This document shows positions 12,701 to 24,876 of a DNA stretch of 64,000 nt, one piece after another; the first letter of the stretch is position 1; the number at the start of each line of letters is the position of its first letter. Both the position numbers and the translations under genes were made by a program. The DNA lies in NCBI GenBank assembly GCA_029959085.1, contig JARWIR010000008.1, forward strand, positions 21,066,001 to 21,130,000, read 5' to 3'. The notes below the pieces were generated by a model. That model had not been told where the DNA came from and did no database searches. It saw only the letters and a program-made list of their open reading frames with translations. Origin of the DNA: Nemophila menziesii. Taxonomy: Eukaryota > Streptophyta > Magnoliopsida > Boraginales > Hydrophyllaceae.

Positions 12701-13790
12701 TGCTTTTTTAACCTCTTCTTCATTAATATGCATATTAAAATTATTTGCAGATTTTTTTATCAATTTTACTAGTAACAAGATTCATAGTGCTAGTATAATC
12801 TCCTTTTCCCACTATTGTAAAAATATTATTAAAGTAATTGACAGTTACCAAATTTATGTCATTCATATTATCAATCCATTCACCATTTTCATTAGTGATG
12901 TTAAAAATCTTATTTCTGCTTCTTCTCTCTTTAGTGCAAGCATGATAATATTTTGTATTTTTCTCACCTTTTTTAAGCCAAATATTTCTAGATCTTTCTT
13001 TCCAGAAACTTTCTTCTCTTTTCCAAGTTTCTTCAAGTTCCTTGGTTATACAATTATATTCATCCCAATTAAAATTGGGGTTATTATTATTAGAAACAAT
13101 TTCCAATATAAGTTTTTCTATTTGGATTTTGTTGTTACCAAATTTTTTTCTATTCCAAACTCTTAATGCTTGACTACATTTTTTAAGTTTGAGATTGATA
13201 ACTGCATTAAGGTTTCCCCTAAGAGATCTATATTCATTCCAAACTTTTTTAATAATGTTTAAGCAATCAGTTTCTGTAGTCCAGAAACTTTCAAAATAAA
13301 ATCTCCTTTAATTTTTGTTATCAATTTTATCATGATGGAGTACGAAAGGGAAATGATCTGACCCAATAGCTGGTAAGATTACTACCCAAGCATTAGGAAA
13401 GAGCTTATCCCATTCAGAGTTATATAGAGCTCTGTCTAAGATAGCTTTTATAAGCTTTTTGTTTGCTCTTTTGTTTGTCCATGTGAATCTACAACCATAA
13501 GAGGTTGTTTCCTCCAAATTGTGGAGGTTAATAAATTTATTAATTTTTTCAATGGATTTTTATGACATATATTACCCCCTAATTTTTTCTTGAGAAATCT
13601 AATGCAATTAAAATCACATATTAGAGTCCAAGGAGAATTTTGGGGTTTTAAAGTATTTAAGAAATTAAGAGAAATTTCTTTTTCAATATCATAGGGGTTT
13701 AAATATACACATGTATAAAAAATAGGGGTCATATTATATCCCTCAACAACTATTAAAACAAAAAAAAAAGAAAAAAGCTTAAACTTAAGC
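9765..13790 (-). pseudogene. Decayed L1-like LINE (endonuclease to RNase H), minus strand
   Basis: The minus strand reads through a full ORF2 order, broken by stops and frameshifts. Endonuclease: 13792-13448 (LICDFNCI) and 13517-13308 (GSDHFPFVL). Linker: 13106-12741 (NIWLKKGEKNTKYYHA). RT: 12778-12503 (PNKAPCPDGYNG, TLITLIPK) and 12448-12257 (QSAFNPNRTIQEN), then degenerate sequence. Thumb: 11620-10883 (ALFWWGDKGKKRIHWAKW, GGLGFRDLHLMNKALLGKQ), the longest intact piece at 245 codons. zf-RVT: 10759-10433. RNase H: 10272-9865, including AEATRILKATELA and RNGTADWVA. A T-run at 9765-9773 marks the poly-A tail. ORF1 is absent, so it is 5'-truncated. It is in the same subfamily as the elements at 1018 and 14660. 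Confidence 0.9.
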
Positions 13791-13849
13791 AATTTTCAAC
13801 AAAAAGATCTAAAAAAAGACTAAAAACTACCTACTTACCTACTGTTGAC

Positions 13850-14480
13850 CAGATCTGATCAACAAACACAAATCTAACCTATGCGTTCGAAAAAAAAACT
13901 GTTCAGTGTCGCTCGTCTTCTCGATGGAGCAACTGAAATTCAGGCTACTGCGAACAGATCCAAGGCCACTGTGCAGCAAACCGTCTCTGGTCTTCTCAAC
14001 ACGAACAAAAATCATGAACATTGATTCACGAACTGCGACTTATCAGTTGTCTTCTCCGCATGAACACTGCTTCACGAACAGATGTCTTCTCCGCCGTTGC
14101 TTTGTTGTGCCATCACGCTGGTTCAAGACCAATCACGAACAGATCTGAATCTCCTTCGAAGGCTAAGCTTGCAGCGTTGACATTTTGTAGACAAAGATCA
14201 AGATCTGCAAGAAGTAGAGCGAACGAGAGGTGAGGCTGTGCGGCGCTGGTACCATCGCGCTGGTTCAAGACAACTCACGAACAGGTTTGCAAGAAGAAGC
14301 GCGAACGAGAGGTGAGACTGCGGCGGTGTGGCTGTGCGGCGCTGGTGCTCGGTGGATCTGCTTGACAGAGGGGGCTTATGGAGGAGGCTGCCGGAGATGA
14401 CAGTGGCTGGGTTAACAGAGAGAGAGAGAGCGGGCAAAAGAGAGAGAGAGAGTGTGTGATATAATAACAAATGAATTTTA
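13850..14480. repeat. GC-richer low-copy segment with internal duplications
   Basis: A less AT-rich block between two LINE fragments. CGCTGGTTCAAGACNA(A/C)TCACGAACAG occurs near 14118 and again near 14262. CGAACGAGAGGTGAG followed by GTGCGGCGCTGGT occurs near 14220 and again near 14303. GA-dinucleotide runs lie at 14420-14455. Short open frames exist on both strands but none resembles a known protein. Confidence 0.45.
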
Positions 14481-14659
14481 TAAAATGTTATGAGATAAAT
14501 TTATATATATTGTAGGATGAAAACAGAAAAGGGTAGTAATGTAAATGGTATTTTAGCCTAATGTGTTGAAATCTTATTGAGATCTTTAGTAAGAAGAGCA
14601 AAAAAAAGTGGTTGGGTTAGGACTAGGGGGTGTGTGTTCAAGACCCATTGGGTCAATTT

Positions 14660-15697
14660 TTTATCCAAATAGTATTATTCCATCTTACCTAGAGCATTTA
14701 CTGTTTCATTGCTCATGGGCAAGAGCTGTTTGGATAGCAAGTCCTTTATGCTATAATTCTTTTACTGGTATTTCTTTCAATGTTAAGAAATGGATTAACT
14801 TCATCAGACAGTTATCTGAGGAAAAGGAATATAAAGATAGTAAAATTTGCGAAATTTCATTCTTTATTGCATGGTTTATTTGGAAAGGAAGGAATGAATT
14901 TATATTTAGAGGGACAAGGCCTTACCCTTTGAATACATTACAAGAAGCAATTAAAGCCTATGATGAATATAACTAGCAACTAGATAAATCTCTGAGGCTA
15001 AAATATTAAACAATTCTGTAACAATTGAGCCAGTTCTCTCTAAGCCAAATGTTGATGATTTTGATGGAAATGGGAATCAAAATGGTAACTTTATTACAGA
15101 TAGAGGGGCTGTTGAAATCAATAATATAACAGGAAGGATGATTTCCAAATGGAAACCTCCACCAGTGGGGAATTATAAGATTAATTGTGATGCATCTATT
15201 AATGCTAACACTAACCAAGTTGATATTGCTTGTATTATTAGGGACTTTACAGGTATAATGCGAGAAGGAGTTGCTAAGAAGATTCAAGTCAATTCTATAC
15301 AAGAAGCAGAAGCAAGAGGAATACTGGAAGCGTGCAATTTGGATTCTAATTTTTCTATAAGAACTGTTAAGATAGAGAATGAATGTAGAAATGTGATTAA
15401 ACAAACTAAGCCTCATAGCAATTTTTTTGTAAAACTAAGGTGTTGGTTTGTAATATTCTTTTGTGTAAGAGAAACTATAATCTCAAGATCTCCTATGTGA
15501 GAAGATCATGTAATATGACAGTTGATTGGGTGGCTAAACAAGAATTTAAAAACTCTTTGTTTAGTCTATAAGAACTGTTTTCTACCTTTCTAATTAGCTA
15601 CATTGTTAAAGAATGACTTCCATCTAATAGAGATTGGTTAACTTTATAATGAACTTAAATTTATTTTAATGTACATTACATTCGAGAAAAAAAAAAA
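14660..15697 (+). pseudogene. 5'-truncated LINE, zf-RVT plus RNase H remnant
   Basis: The 3' end of a plant LINE ORF2. From 14690 the zf-RVT end reads LEHLLFHCSWARAVW, followed by FIAWFIWKGRNEFIF (14860-14910). RNase H starts near 15138 with KWKPPPVGNYKINCDAS, then continues EAEARGILEAC and DWVAKQEF near 15520. Stops at 14976 and 15500 and frameshifts make it non-functional. It ends in an A-run at 15687-15697. The domain blocks match those of the minus-strand LINE at 9765-13790 closely. Confidence 0.85.
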
Positions 15698-16085
15698 TTA
15701 AACCCAAACAACTAGTCTTAGATTTAAGGTATAAAATTGTCGGTTTGAAAAATATACCCATCTATTAATCTTAGTGCCCGTTTGAAAGAAAACGTGGGAG
15801 TAATTTGGTGCTCACCATCATTATCTTCAACATTGCTATCATTAGAGAGAGATTGTTCAGCTTATAATTATATCTAGAAAGTCCCTAATGTGAGGAGAAA
15901 AATGACAAAAAAGTTGTACTATGTGCCAGCAATTAATGGCCCCTTTACATTTGGCGTTCTTTAAAAAGAAGAGAGGTGATGAGTCATTCAAAGTCTTCAG
16001 TCCTCTTTGGGGTTTTTCTTTTCAGCTTACATATCTAAACAATTTTTCATCATTTTTTCATCAATTTTTGTGTGTATAAATTGAC
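15698..16085 (+). other. Upstream region of the dynein light chain gene
   Basis: Holds the presumed promoter and 5' UTR of the gene starting at 16086. I see no convincing TATA box. The stretch just before the start is T-rich, as is common for plant leaders. Confidence 0.4.
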
Positions 16086-16449
16086 ATGTTGGAAGGAAAA
16101 GGTCTCGTTGATGATACAGATATGCCACTGAAGATGCAGATCCAAGCTATGTCTTTTGCTTCTCAAGCTTTGGATCATTACGATGTTGTTGATTGTAAAT
16201 CCATTGCTGCTTACATCAAGAAGGTATCTTAATCTCTCTTTTTAGATTTTACCATCGTATTCCCAGTGACATCTTAAATCTTTATATTTTTTTGTTGGAC
16301 AGGAATTTGACGAGAGATATGGCAAAGGATGGCTGTGTGTAGTAGGATCAGACTTTGGTTGTTTTTTCACACATACTAAAGGAACTTTTATCTACTTCAC
16401 ATTGGAAACGTTAAATTTCCTCATCTTCAAAGGGGCTGTTTCTCCTTAA
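16086..16449 (+). CDS. Dynein light chain, LC8 family (two exons)
   Basis: A 94-residue LC8-type dynein light chain. Exon 1 is 16086-16223 (46 codons) and exon 2 is 16303-16449 (48 codons plus TAA). The 79-bp intron starts GTATCT and ends GGACAG, phase 0. Exon 1 ends in SIAAYIKK and exon 2 begins EFDERYGKGW, the LC8 helix and loop. Then come VVGSDFGCFFTH and the strand GTFIYFTLETLNFLIFKG, which in the family form the dimer and peptide-binding groove. LC8 proteins are small dimeric hubs. Flowering plants lack dynein motors, so the role is probably scaffolding, not transport. Length fits the short plant forms of the family. Both splice sites are canonical and the frame is intact, so it is probably functional. 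Confidence 0.92.
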
Positions 16450-17169
16450 ACACTCTTTCATTGATAGCTTGTTCTTTTCTTCTTCGTTATATTGGAGGAT
16501 GTTCTGTCCAGTCCATATCTTTTAGAAACGTTGGGAGACTGATAGAACTTAGAAGAATAGGATTGCATCTTGGCTGAGGCGACAACTGGAAATATCCGTA
16601 GTCTGTGTAATTGCCTTTTATGTCTTCATAAGTTATTATGTATTAAAGAAGAGATAAATGTTCCTTTCTTTTTCTTTCTTTAACGGAGGTAGTTGCAAAC
16701 ACCTTCCAAATATCTTTATCATATGTCTATCACTCTATCTCTACCATTCACATGAATAGAGAAGAGATAAATGTTCAAAAGTCAAAAAAATATTTCTACT
16801 AATCATATGAGAAATATACACATCTTTTTATACATATCTTGGCTATTGAGCTAATTCTAATGGCTAAAGTGTTTATTTATATTTAATGAAATCTTAATCT
16901 AGTTATTAAAATATGGATCTTAATAAAATAAGATATATTAGTTTATTAAAGAAATATTAGCCCATTAAATTCTACAACTCACCTATCCATCCCCATCAGG
17001 TCTAGCCCTTGATTTTTCTCTTAGCAGGTTCAGCGAATTATTTGATATACCATCGTTACCTTTCACCAGAATCATATAATATCAGATCTTTTCATGATTA
17101 TCGCTGGTAACCAATCCCATTTAATTAGCATATCTCTTAATGGCATCTATTCCGATTTCTTCTTTTCCG

Positions 17170-17639
17170 ATCAGAGATCGACCGCTGATTCTTTCATCCA
17201 AATCAAAAAACTTATATCTGTAACAAAAATCTTAGCCACTGATCTTTCTATTCTTCATCAACATAACAGGTTTGTGTTGATTTTTATCTAATTAATCTCA
17301 AACCACCGACTCTATTATCCCATATCAAACCAGTCGAGTCTCATTTCTTCTTCTTTTGATTGAACGGATAAAAACCGAAGAATATATAAACAACCGCTGA
17401 TAAAAATAAAGAATTCAGCTAATGAAAAATAATGAAATTATGGGTTTACTCTTCCGCCATTGATCTTTCACCTAAATAAAAAAAATATTGTATTTGCAAC
17501 ATAAAGATCAGCCGTTGATTCTTTCACCCAAATCAGACAACTTATATTTGTAACAAAAACCTCAGCCGCTAATCTTTCTATTTTTCATCAACATAACAGG
17601 TTTGTGTTGATTTTTATCTAATTAATCCCAAACCACCGC
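17170..17639 (+). repeat. Diverged direct repeat, about 140 bp, period about 335 bp
   Basis: 17170-17311 and 17506-17639 share the order: CGCTGATTCTTTCA or CGTTGATTCTTTCA, CCAAATCA, ACTTATAT(C/T)TGTAACAAAAA, then CATCAACATAACAGG and a T-rich end with AATC(T/C)CAAACCACCG. The second copy ends right where the LTR at 17645 begins. Confidence 0.65.
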
Positions 17640-17644
17640 AATTG

Positions 17645-19148
17645 TGATGATTTATTATTAGTTGGGGACATCATTTTAGGTGTATTTATTAGGTTATAGG
17701 TCGATTTTCTCATGATTTAGTACACTTTCCTATTTTGTGTCTTGAATGAATTATTTATTATTTTCAGAGCATATTGGGTTTAATTATTTATTTAGTGTGA
17801 AGTTTTAAAGATATATGGTAATTAATTAGAGTCCAAGTTAATTCTAAGAGCTAAATGAAAGAGGATAAACATGAAAATTGGAGATAAAGACAAGAATTTT
17901 GAAAAGGAAAAGATAAAGTTGCCAAATAAATCTGAATTCCAGCAGCTACGACCATAAAAGGGCTTATATCTCAATATTGGCTAGGAATTTGGAAGAATGG
18001 TCTACATCAAAGTTAAAGAGCTTTCCGATACGATAAATTTAGACTACCCATACACGTCAAACGGATAAGTATTGAATCAGTTATGGCCAAAACAAAACAA
18101 AATCAAAATCTTACCTTTTCTAGATTCTAGGGCTACGAATTTGAGTTGGGCTTGGAGTCCAATACATACCTTATAAACCAAGAAATGAATTAGGTCTTCC
18201 TATACCCTATAAATACAACCTCTTAACACAAAAAAATCATCCTTGTCCAGTCCTTAGGGCAAGAAGAAGCTACAACAGAAGAAGAGAAGTCTGGAAGGAG
18301 TTGTGCATCAATTATGTCTCCTTCAACCTTCAAATTTGTAATTTTTTTATTTTCTTTTCTTAGTATGAATTAAATAAATTTAGCTTGAGTTTTAGAATAT
18401 ATGTATGAACCCTAGTTTTGGTTGACATCTATCTAATTTGGGAATTATATGTTTTAAATTGAATTCATGTTTTATTTCTCTGTCTATATGTTTGATTTAT
18501 AATTTGTTTTCTTTGCGGATTGCAACCGTATAGGATTACTCTAATAATAGTTGGATAGTCAATAACTAAGGCATACTTAATTATTGGAAACAACACATAG
18601 CGTCTAGTGTAAGGTTTAGACCTGACAAATCAACCTAACTAGATAGTTATTATGGTTTGGTGTATTGCCATTTAATCAATTGCAGGAAAAGTTTGCTTAG
18701 GTTCTTATTGACACAGGTAAACCCTAATTTAAACTACCTAGCGCAATTGAAACCGAACATTGGAATATTACATGATCCACCCTTACATGTTTAGAACGGA
18801 AAGACTAGTGGGGATTACTTGCTAATTAATCAGGCTAAACTATCATACTATCTGTTCTTTGTTTATTTTATTTTCTGTCTTTAAATTCTTAGTTTAATTT
18901 CTCTTTATAAAAACCAAATAAAAATATATTTTCCTTTTCTTTATTTGCGTATTATCTGTTCTAGCTTTTATATCTGCACTAGATAAATGGCATGAGTTCT
19001 CTCTAACCTTCGTAGTCTCTGAGGAACGAATCTTATTTATCATATAAAACTTGCATACGTCCTATAATACTTGCAGAACCGTGCTCAGCCTAGGGTGTTT
19101 ATTTGCACTTATTTTATTCATTATTTTATCACACCTTAGGCGACACCA
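17645..19148 (+). mobile_element. Diverged solo LTR of the Athila-like family
   Basis: Aligns over its length with the LTRs at 53459-55023 and 59466-61030. Shared landmarks are ACATCATTTTAGG near the start, GCATATTGGGTTTAATT, the TATA region CCTATAAATACAACCTCTTAACAC (18207-18230 region), ATGTCTCCTTCAACC, CTTGCATACGTCCT and the end ATTATTTTATCACACCTTAGG then CACCA at 19148. No gag or pol adjoins it, so it is a solo LTR from an older insertion. No 5-bp target duplication is visible. Confidence 0.8.
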
Positions 19149-22057
19149 GTTAGGTTATATCGATGGGTTATATATGACATATTACTTTTCACAAATATTA
19201 AAGATATATAATCATTGATTTCTATTCATTTTATCATTTTGTTTTGTTTTTTTAATTTAATGTTTTTGACAATTTTTTCCTTTTTGTTTTGATATTAATT
19301 GATTGGTTGCATATAATTAGGAAATTAGTTTTGGTAAGTCAAAAGATATTAATGGATCAGAAGGGCAATACAGACTTTTTGGGTGGGTTGGACTTGATGG
19401 GCAGTTGATAATAGCCGTGGATTGTATAGGTAAATCACCCTTTATTAAAATACTAAATCAATGAAATAATTTATTTATTTAAGATTAATTTAGATCTAAA
19501 TAATTCTTAATTGGATTGTTTTATTAAAATTTTAAACTGATTTGAATTATTTAGATATTGCCTCTAAACTGAATAAATTTTATTTAGTTGATTATTTAAT
19601 AGTACTTAAAAAATTGAAAGATATTTTGATCTTGATAAATTTAAATTCTAAACCATAAATGTGTTATTTTTTAAGCATTCATTAGTACCTAAAAAAACTA
19701 TAAATGTGTTATTTTTGTATCTTTTGATGAGTTACATTTTTTATGTAAATTGAAATATTTAAAATAAATAAAATAATTAGAGAAAATAATCAATTTTCTT
19801 TGTGTTAGACGATTAATTAGTTTTTAAAAAGTTAAGTAGGTTTTTTTAACCTTACAAAACAAATAAATATTAGAAATATGACTGAAAATTTAAAAAATTG
19901 TAAGGTTGAACATCAACTAATATTTTTAGTTTTTTTATAAAAAAATGTTTATTATATTAAATCAAACAGCTACAAAGTCCTACTTACACAAGAACTATCA
20001 ACACAAAAGCAATCACCTATCAAACCAAAAAAGATAAGATCAATATCTCCACATTGGTCAGAACTCGTAGCTACTTTCCCACCGAACCGTCATCAATCCG
20101 GATCGTAGTAGTCTTTCTCGACAAACCATCGGGTAACCACCAAATCCCTCGAACTTGTCCTATCCCTCGTGAAAAGAAAACAAGCACAAAAATTAGAAAA
20201 ACAAACTACAAAAACATAGCAGTGGGAGGTACCTAATCATGGTTAACTCCGCAACTATGACATGCAGCAGTGTTGAACACCGCAAATCATTCCAAATAAC
20301 CCTAAACTGGGTTTGCATCACGAAGGACCTGACAAACGGAGGGTGGTACTTCAAATGAAACCCTCCAAAAATCGACGAAATCCCCATTCTACACATCATC
20401 TTCAAGTGTAACATAATCCAAGACGCGTATCATTTCCTTTTGAAGCAAAATCATTCACCCCAAATCAAACAATCGTTCCTTGATGCATGTTGTCGTGTAA
20501 AAATGGCCTATAAGTACCGATTAATCTTTATGTCAAATATGATGGTGCACATGTCTCTCCAACCATCCTCAACTTTATAAAGAACAATGCTAAAAGTACG
20601 TACTCATAACTATTGTCATGATGGTCTACAACGAGCTCCAAAGTGTTTCAATAAAACCTTATTGGGGCTAAAAAGAGCCATATCCACATCATCATCTTTC
20701 CACTAAAAGACATACAAAGATCTATGTAATCCTAAAATTCCAGTAATTGCTAATCATAAGTGGTTCAAGACAACACAAACGAAAATTGAAACATAATCCC
20801 ATTCAAAATCCACATAAAAAACTCACACAAAGAACCAACCAAAGAGACAATATGAATATCAACAGGAAACAACAGATTAGAGAAATTACCATGAACAACA
20901 AGTATATTAAGTCGGATTTGGTCCAAACACTTATTGAAAACCCAATCAGCTACCTTATCACCTTGCAACATACAAATCTCCTTCCAACAACAATGCGTAC
21001 ACTTGGATCATAATCATCTCTTCTTAAATTTGTTTCCAGCATAAGCCCAAAACATGCATCCTTGATCATTAGTAACAATATCAACCCTTATCCCCTCCAT
21101 CTTTGTTATTAATTACAAAACACACTTTCCAAACCACAATTAGAAGTTTCCATCCTTCATTCCTAGGAAGGTTGATGCTTGTACCTTTCTCTCATCTCCT
21201 TCGTGTTCCAATAACCACCCATCTCCGCTTCAGTAAGTTAGATGGGATGACAACACACTACTCTTGATATCCAAAATTGTATACATATCCAATTATGCCT
21301 CAATAAATCCAACAGAGGAAAAAACATGCCAATAATAGTCTATTATCTCTTGGGTAAAACCATTTTTAAATTTTTTTATTTTTGGATAACTATACTAATT
21401 TTATTAGAGATTTTTTAGTTTTAAAGGGTAATTTGGGAATTTCATATAAACTATATCTCTATCACAAATTAGATTTTTTAAAAGAGTTATTTGCTCAAAA
21501 GGTCCAAAAACATGTTCTCTCAGTCTCAACAAGTCTAATATTTTTCTCGCCCTAAAAGGTACAGTTATCGATAGGTTATATTTGTATTTTAATGGGTTAT
21601 GAGTTGTGTTTAACGAGATACAATAGGTTACGTGTGTATGTTTAAAGTGGATGTTATTAGTCAATTTTTTTGGACCTTTTGAGTCAAGTACCCTAATTAA
21701 AATATCTAAATTGAACTTAAAATCTATTAAAAATATCTAACATAATTAGTAATGACTAAAAATGACATTCTTATTAAAGTAAGACCCAAAAATAACTTTT
21801 CAAAGGTGTAGCCTAAAAATGGGTTTAGCACATAAGTTATGACCTAATTTTGGTATTTTCTCTTTTAACACAATTTGTTATTCTAAGTTTCTTCCTTGAG
21901 ATTAAATAATATATACTTATTATTATAATTCAAACTTTATAATATCTAGCACAATAATAAGTAGTTTTTTTTGTCATAAATCTCTTTCTTTATTGCCAAA
22001 GAGACATATTGGCACGATCATTTTACATGATATATGTTGTCCAAGAAAGGTTCTTGT
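19149..22057. other. AT-rich intergenic DNA, no supported gene
   Basis: Several 60-90 codon frames exist on both strands (for example 20054-20236, 20747-21013 and 21404-21664), without recognisable domains. The segment 19990-21300 is slightly less AT-rich and could be an ancient element. I cannot assign it. Confidence 0.4.
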
Positions 22058-23499
22058 CTTTTTTTTTTGGTTCAAAGGTGCATTGAATTAAAAAGAGAAA
22101 AAATAAAAAAGAGTTAATTCAATCCCGATCGGTTACAAGGATTGATGACCAATTGTTTGGTGGTATATTACACAATAAACTCCTAGCAATGATGTCAGCC
22201 TTTACGTTGATATATCTAGGAACATTCTTTATAAAAATATGATACCTACGATAAATAAAATCTCTTACTTTTGCATAAGAGGTCGAGTCTTCCATCTAAA
22301 CTCAGATATATCTTTAAGGAATTTGCTAATCTGAGACAACCAGTGTTTATAGTAACCTTTCCATCCTTATAGGAGTTTGTGCCTTTGCAAGCTAAACAAA
22401 TGTTGTAGTCTCGCCTTTGATAATTGAACTGCACCAAAGTACATTCACATTATAAAGGACATGTGTATTTGAATTGTCCCTTCCAATAACTACAATACAT
22501 GTAATCTCATGTTCTCCCACAAATGAGGTATCGTAAAAAATCTTGAGGTCAAATCAGGAGCCATTTATATGAATAGAATTTCCCTAGAGAGAAGAATGTC
22601 CCACATTAAATAGAGTCACCACTATGGTGTTCTTTAAGTAGTCCATAAGACATTCTGCATAAGGTTGTCCACCAAGATGACAACAGATTTGGTGTTCTAT
22701 TTAGTGCCTTCAAAGAAGGTTTTCATAATGCCAGTCTAAATATTCCATATGGTAATGAAGACAAAGGTAGAAGTTTTTTACATCAACCTCTGCTGACCCT
22801 TTCCTTGATAATGTGCACGATCCTTGATTCATGTTACTTGTCAAATTGAGGTCAATATGTGCCAGGATACCTTCATCATTCCAAACATCAATGTTGTTGG
22901 GGAAGGGAAAGAAGATATACTCTAACCATTGTTTTGGGTTGTTGTAAAAACTATATATTTGAATGGAAGCATACTTCCTTTTGTAGAGTGTTACCCCATA
23001 AGGAATAACCTTATTACAAAATTTCTAAATACATGCTCTTTTTTTGTTGGAGTTTTAGCACGCCACATAGTTTTCCAGATCAAGGGATCTCTAGCTATAT
23101 CGGAGGATGAAGCTTTTATAGTTTCCTCATCCATAATGGAAGTTATTGCATGATAACCTATCTTTGTCGTATACCTTAATTTGTTATAATGGGGGAAAAT
23201 GATTTCATCTTCTTCCTCTAGAGCGTGGAGTAGGATTTAATTGATGAAATCAGTCATAGACGAATGAAACATTTGATTAGTACAGTGTTTAAACCTGATC
23301 AATGCGCAAGTAGTAGGTCCTACACCTTTTGGACATTCATACTGTCTGGTCTTGTGATTAGTATGTGTGTCGGGATCCACTTATTATTCCATATATCAAT
23401 ATCAGATCCGTTCTGCAAATACTGAAAGGGGTGAACATGATGCTAAACAAGTTATCAACTAATTAAAAACTTTTACAAGAATAAGATTATTTTTAAAAG

Positions 23500-24340
23500 T
23501 CTTTGAGGCAAAATATTAATTACTAGATGGATACATAATTAATATAGGTTGGGTTTGATATAGAGTAAACACTTCTAAACCAATATGAAAATATGAGTTA
23601 GATATTACACACGTGTTTTTAAGTGGTTCAACTCTCAAACGTCTACACCACCTAAGAAATCACAATAAGGATTTTAAGCTCACCCACTAAACTATTTATT
23701 TTTCTTAATACTGAAGAATAAAACCGATAATAAGAGGTTTTTCCATGGCTCAACCATAACTGATATTCCATGATTTTTTTCGGACTCAATCAAAATCCTT
23801 ACACGTGATATTTAATGTGTTTAACCACAAAACCTAAATCGAGACATTTACAGAGATAAGTCACAACCTAAGTGAGATTTTGCTATGCTCAATATCAACC
23901 TCTAAACCCACTCTTCTCTAATTTAGAGCGAGGTCTAAACCTTTGTGAATAATAGTTATTACAAGATAAACACAACCTCTAATGAGTAAATAATACAATG
24001 ATAATATCAAACTAATGAAGAAGAATATAATAGAATGATTTGGCTAACTTGAGACCTCTTTATTGTTTCTTGCATGATTAATAATCGACGACTTAATTGT
24101 TGATGCTGAAGAGGTGAGCAAATACTGCCAAAGGGCTTGCATTTATAGCAATTGAAGGCTCCAATGGATTTGTTTAAGTGGCACAATTTTTTTTGCAGAA
24201 CTTATTAAAATTGGCCACCCAATTTCTCAAAATTAGATACCAGATTTTGCTTGCAAGGGTAAGACGTTGACATGGAATTTTGTCCAACGAGTAGAAGAAT
24301 GAGCGACATCGTAACAGCCTAATTCGGGTTCATGATTTTT
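23500..24340 (-). mobile_element. Copia-LTR-like insert within the old LINE
   Basis: Between LINE connection sequence and the LINE RT thumb there is non-LINE DNA with a copia-LTR-like block (AAGTGGTTCAACTCTCAAACG near 23620). The block is similar in kind to the one at 6250-6290. Boundaries are not resolved. Confidence 0.35.
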
Positions 24341-24818
24341 AGAAATTTTTGGGTACCCGGTTTGTTAGAGGTGCGGGGTTGCCGATTTTAACTGTTTTTC
24401 TGAAATAATGATTGTTGGTCCGTCGCTAAAATCATGAAATTTATTCACAAGATATATGCAACATACAATTCTAAGATATTTTTTCATTCAAACCATCTTT
24501 AGATTTTAACCATATAAAGGTATATGTCACAAAACATACTCAATAAATGTGAATATGTAAGTACTTGTTTTGCATGGTGAAGGATACTTGAGTGCTTTTT
24601 GTACCAACATACTAAACTTTCTAAATTTGAAAATTAGCAAGTATGTAGTTGGTATTCAAAAAAATACAATGTGCATGAAAAGATATACCTTAGAACTCTT
24701 TACAACACAGACATGTAAAAAGTAGTATTCATGTTTGGATGCTCTTTCCATATTCAAGAGATATGTTTCAAATGTGATAACATATAATACTGTAGATAAT
24801 AAAAATGATATTATTAAT

Positions 24819-24822
<4 letters not shown>

Positions 24823-24873
<51 letters not shown>
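24823..24873. repeat. (TA)n microsatellite
   Basis: About 25 uninterrupted TA units. The IYIYIY open frame across it is an artefact. Confidence 0.95.
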
Positions 24874-24876
<3 letters not shown>

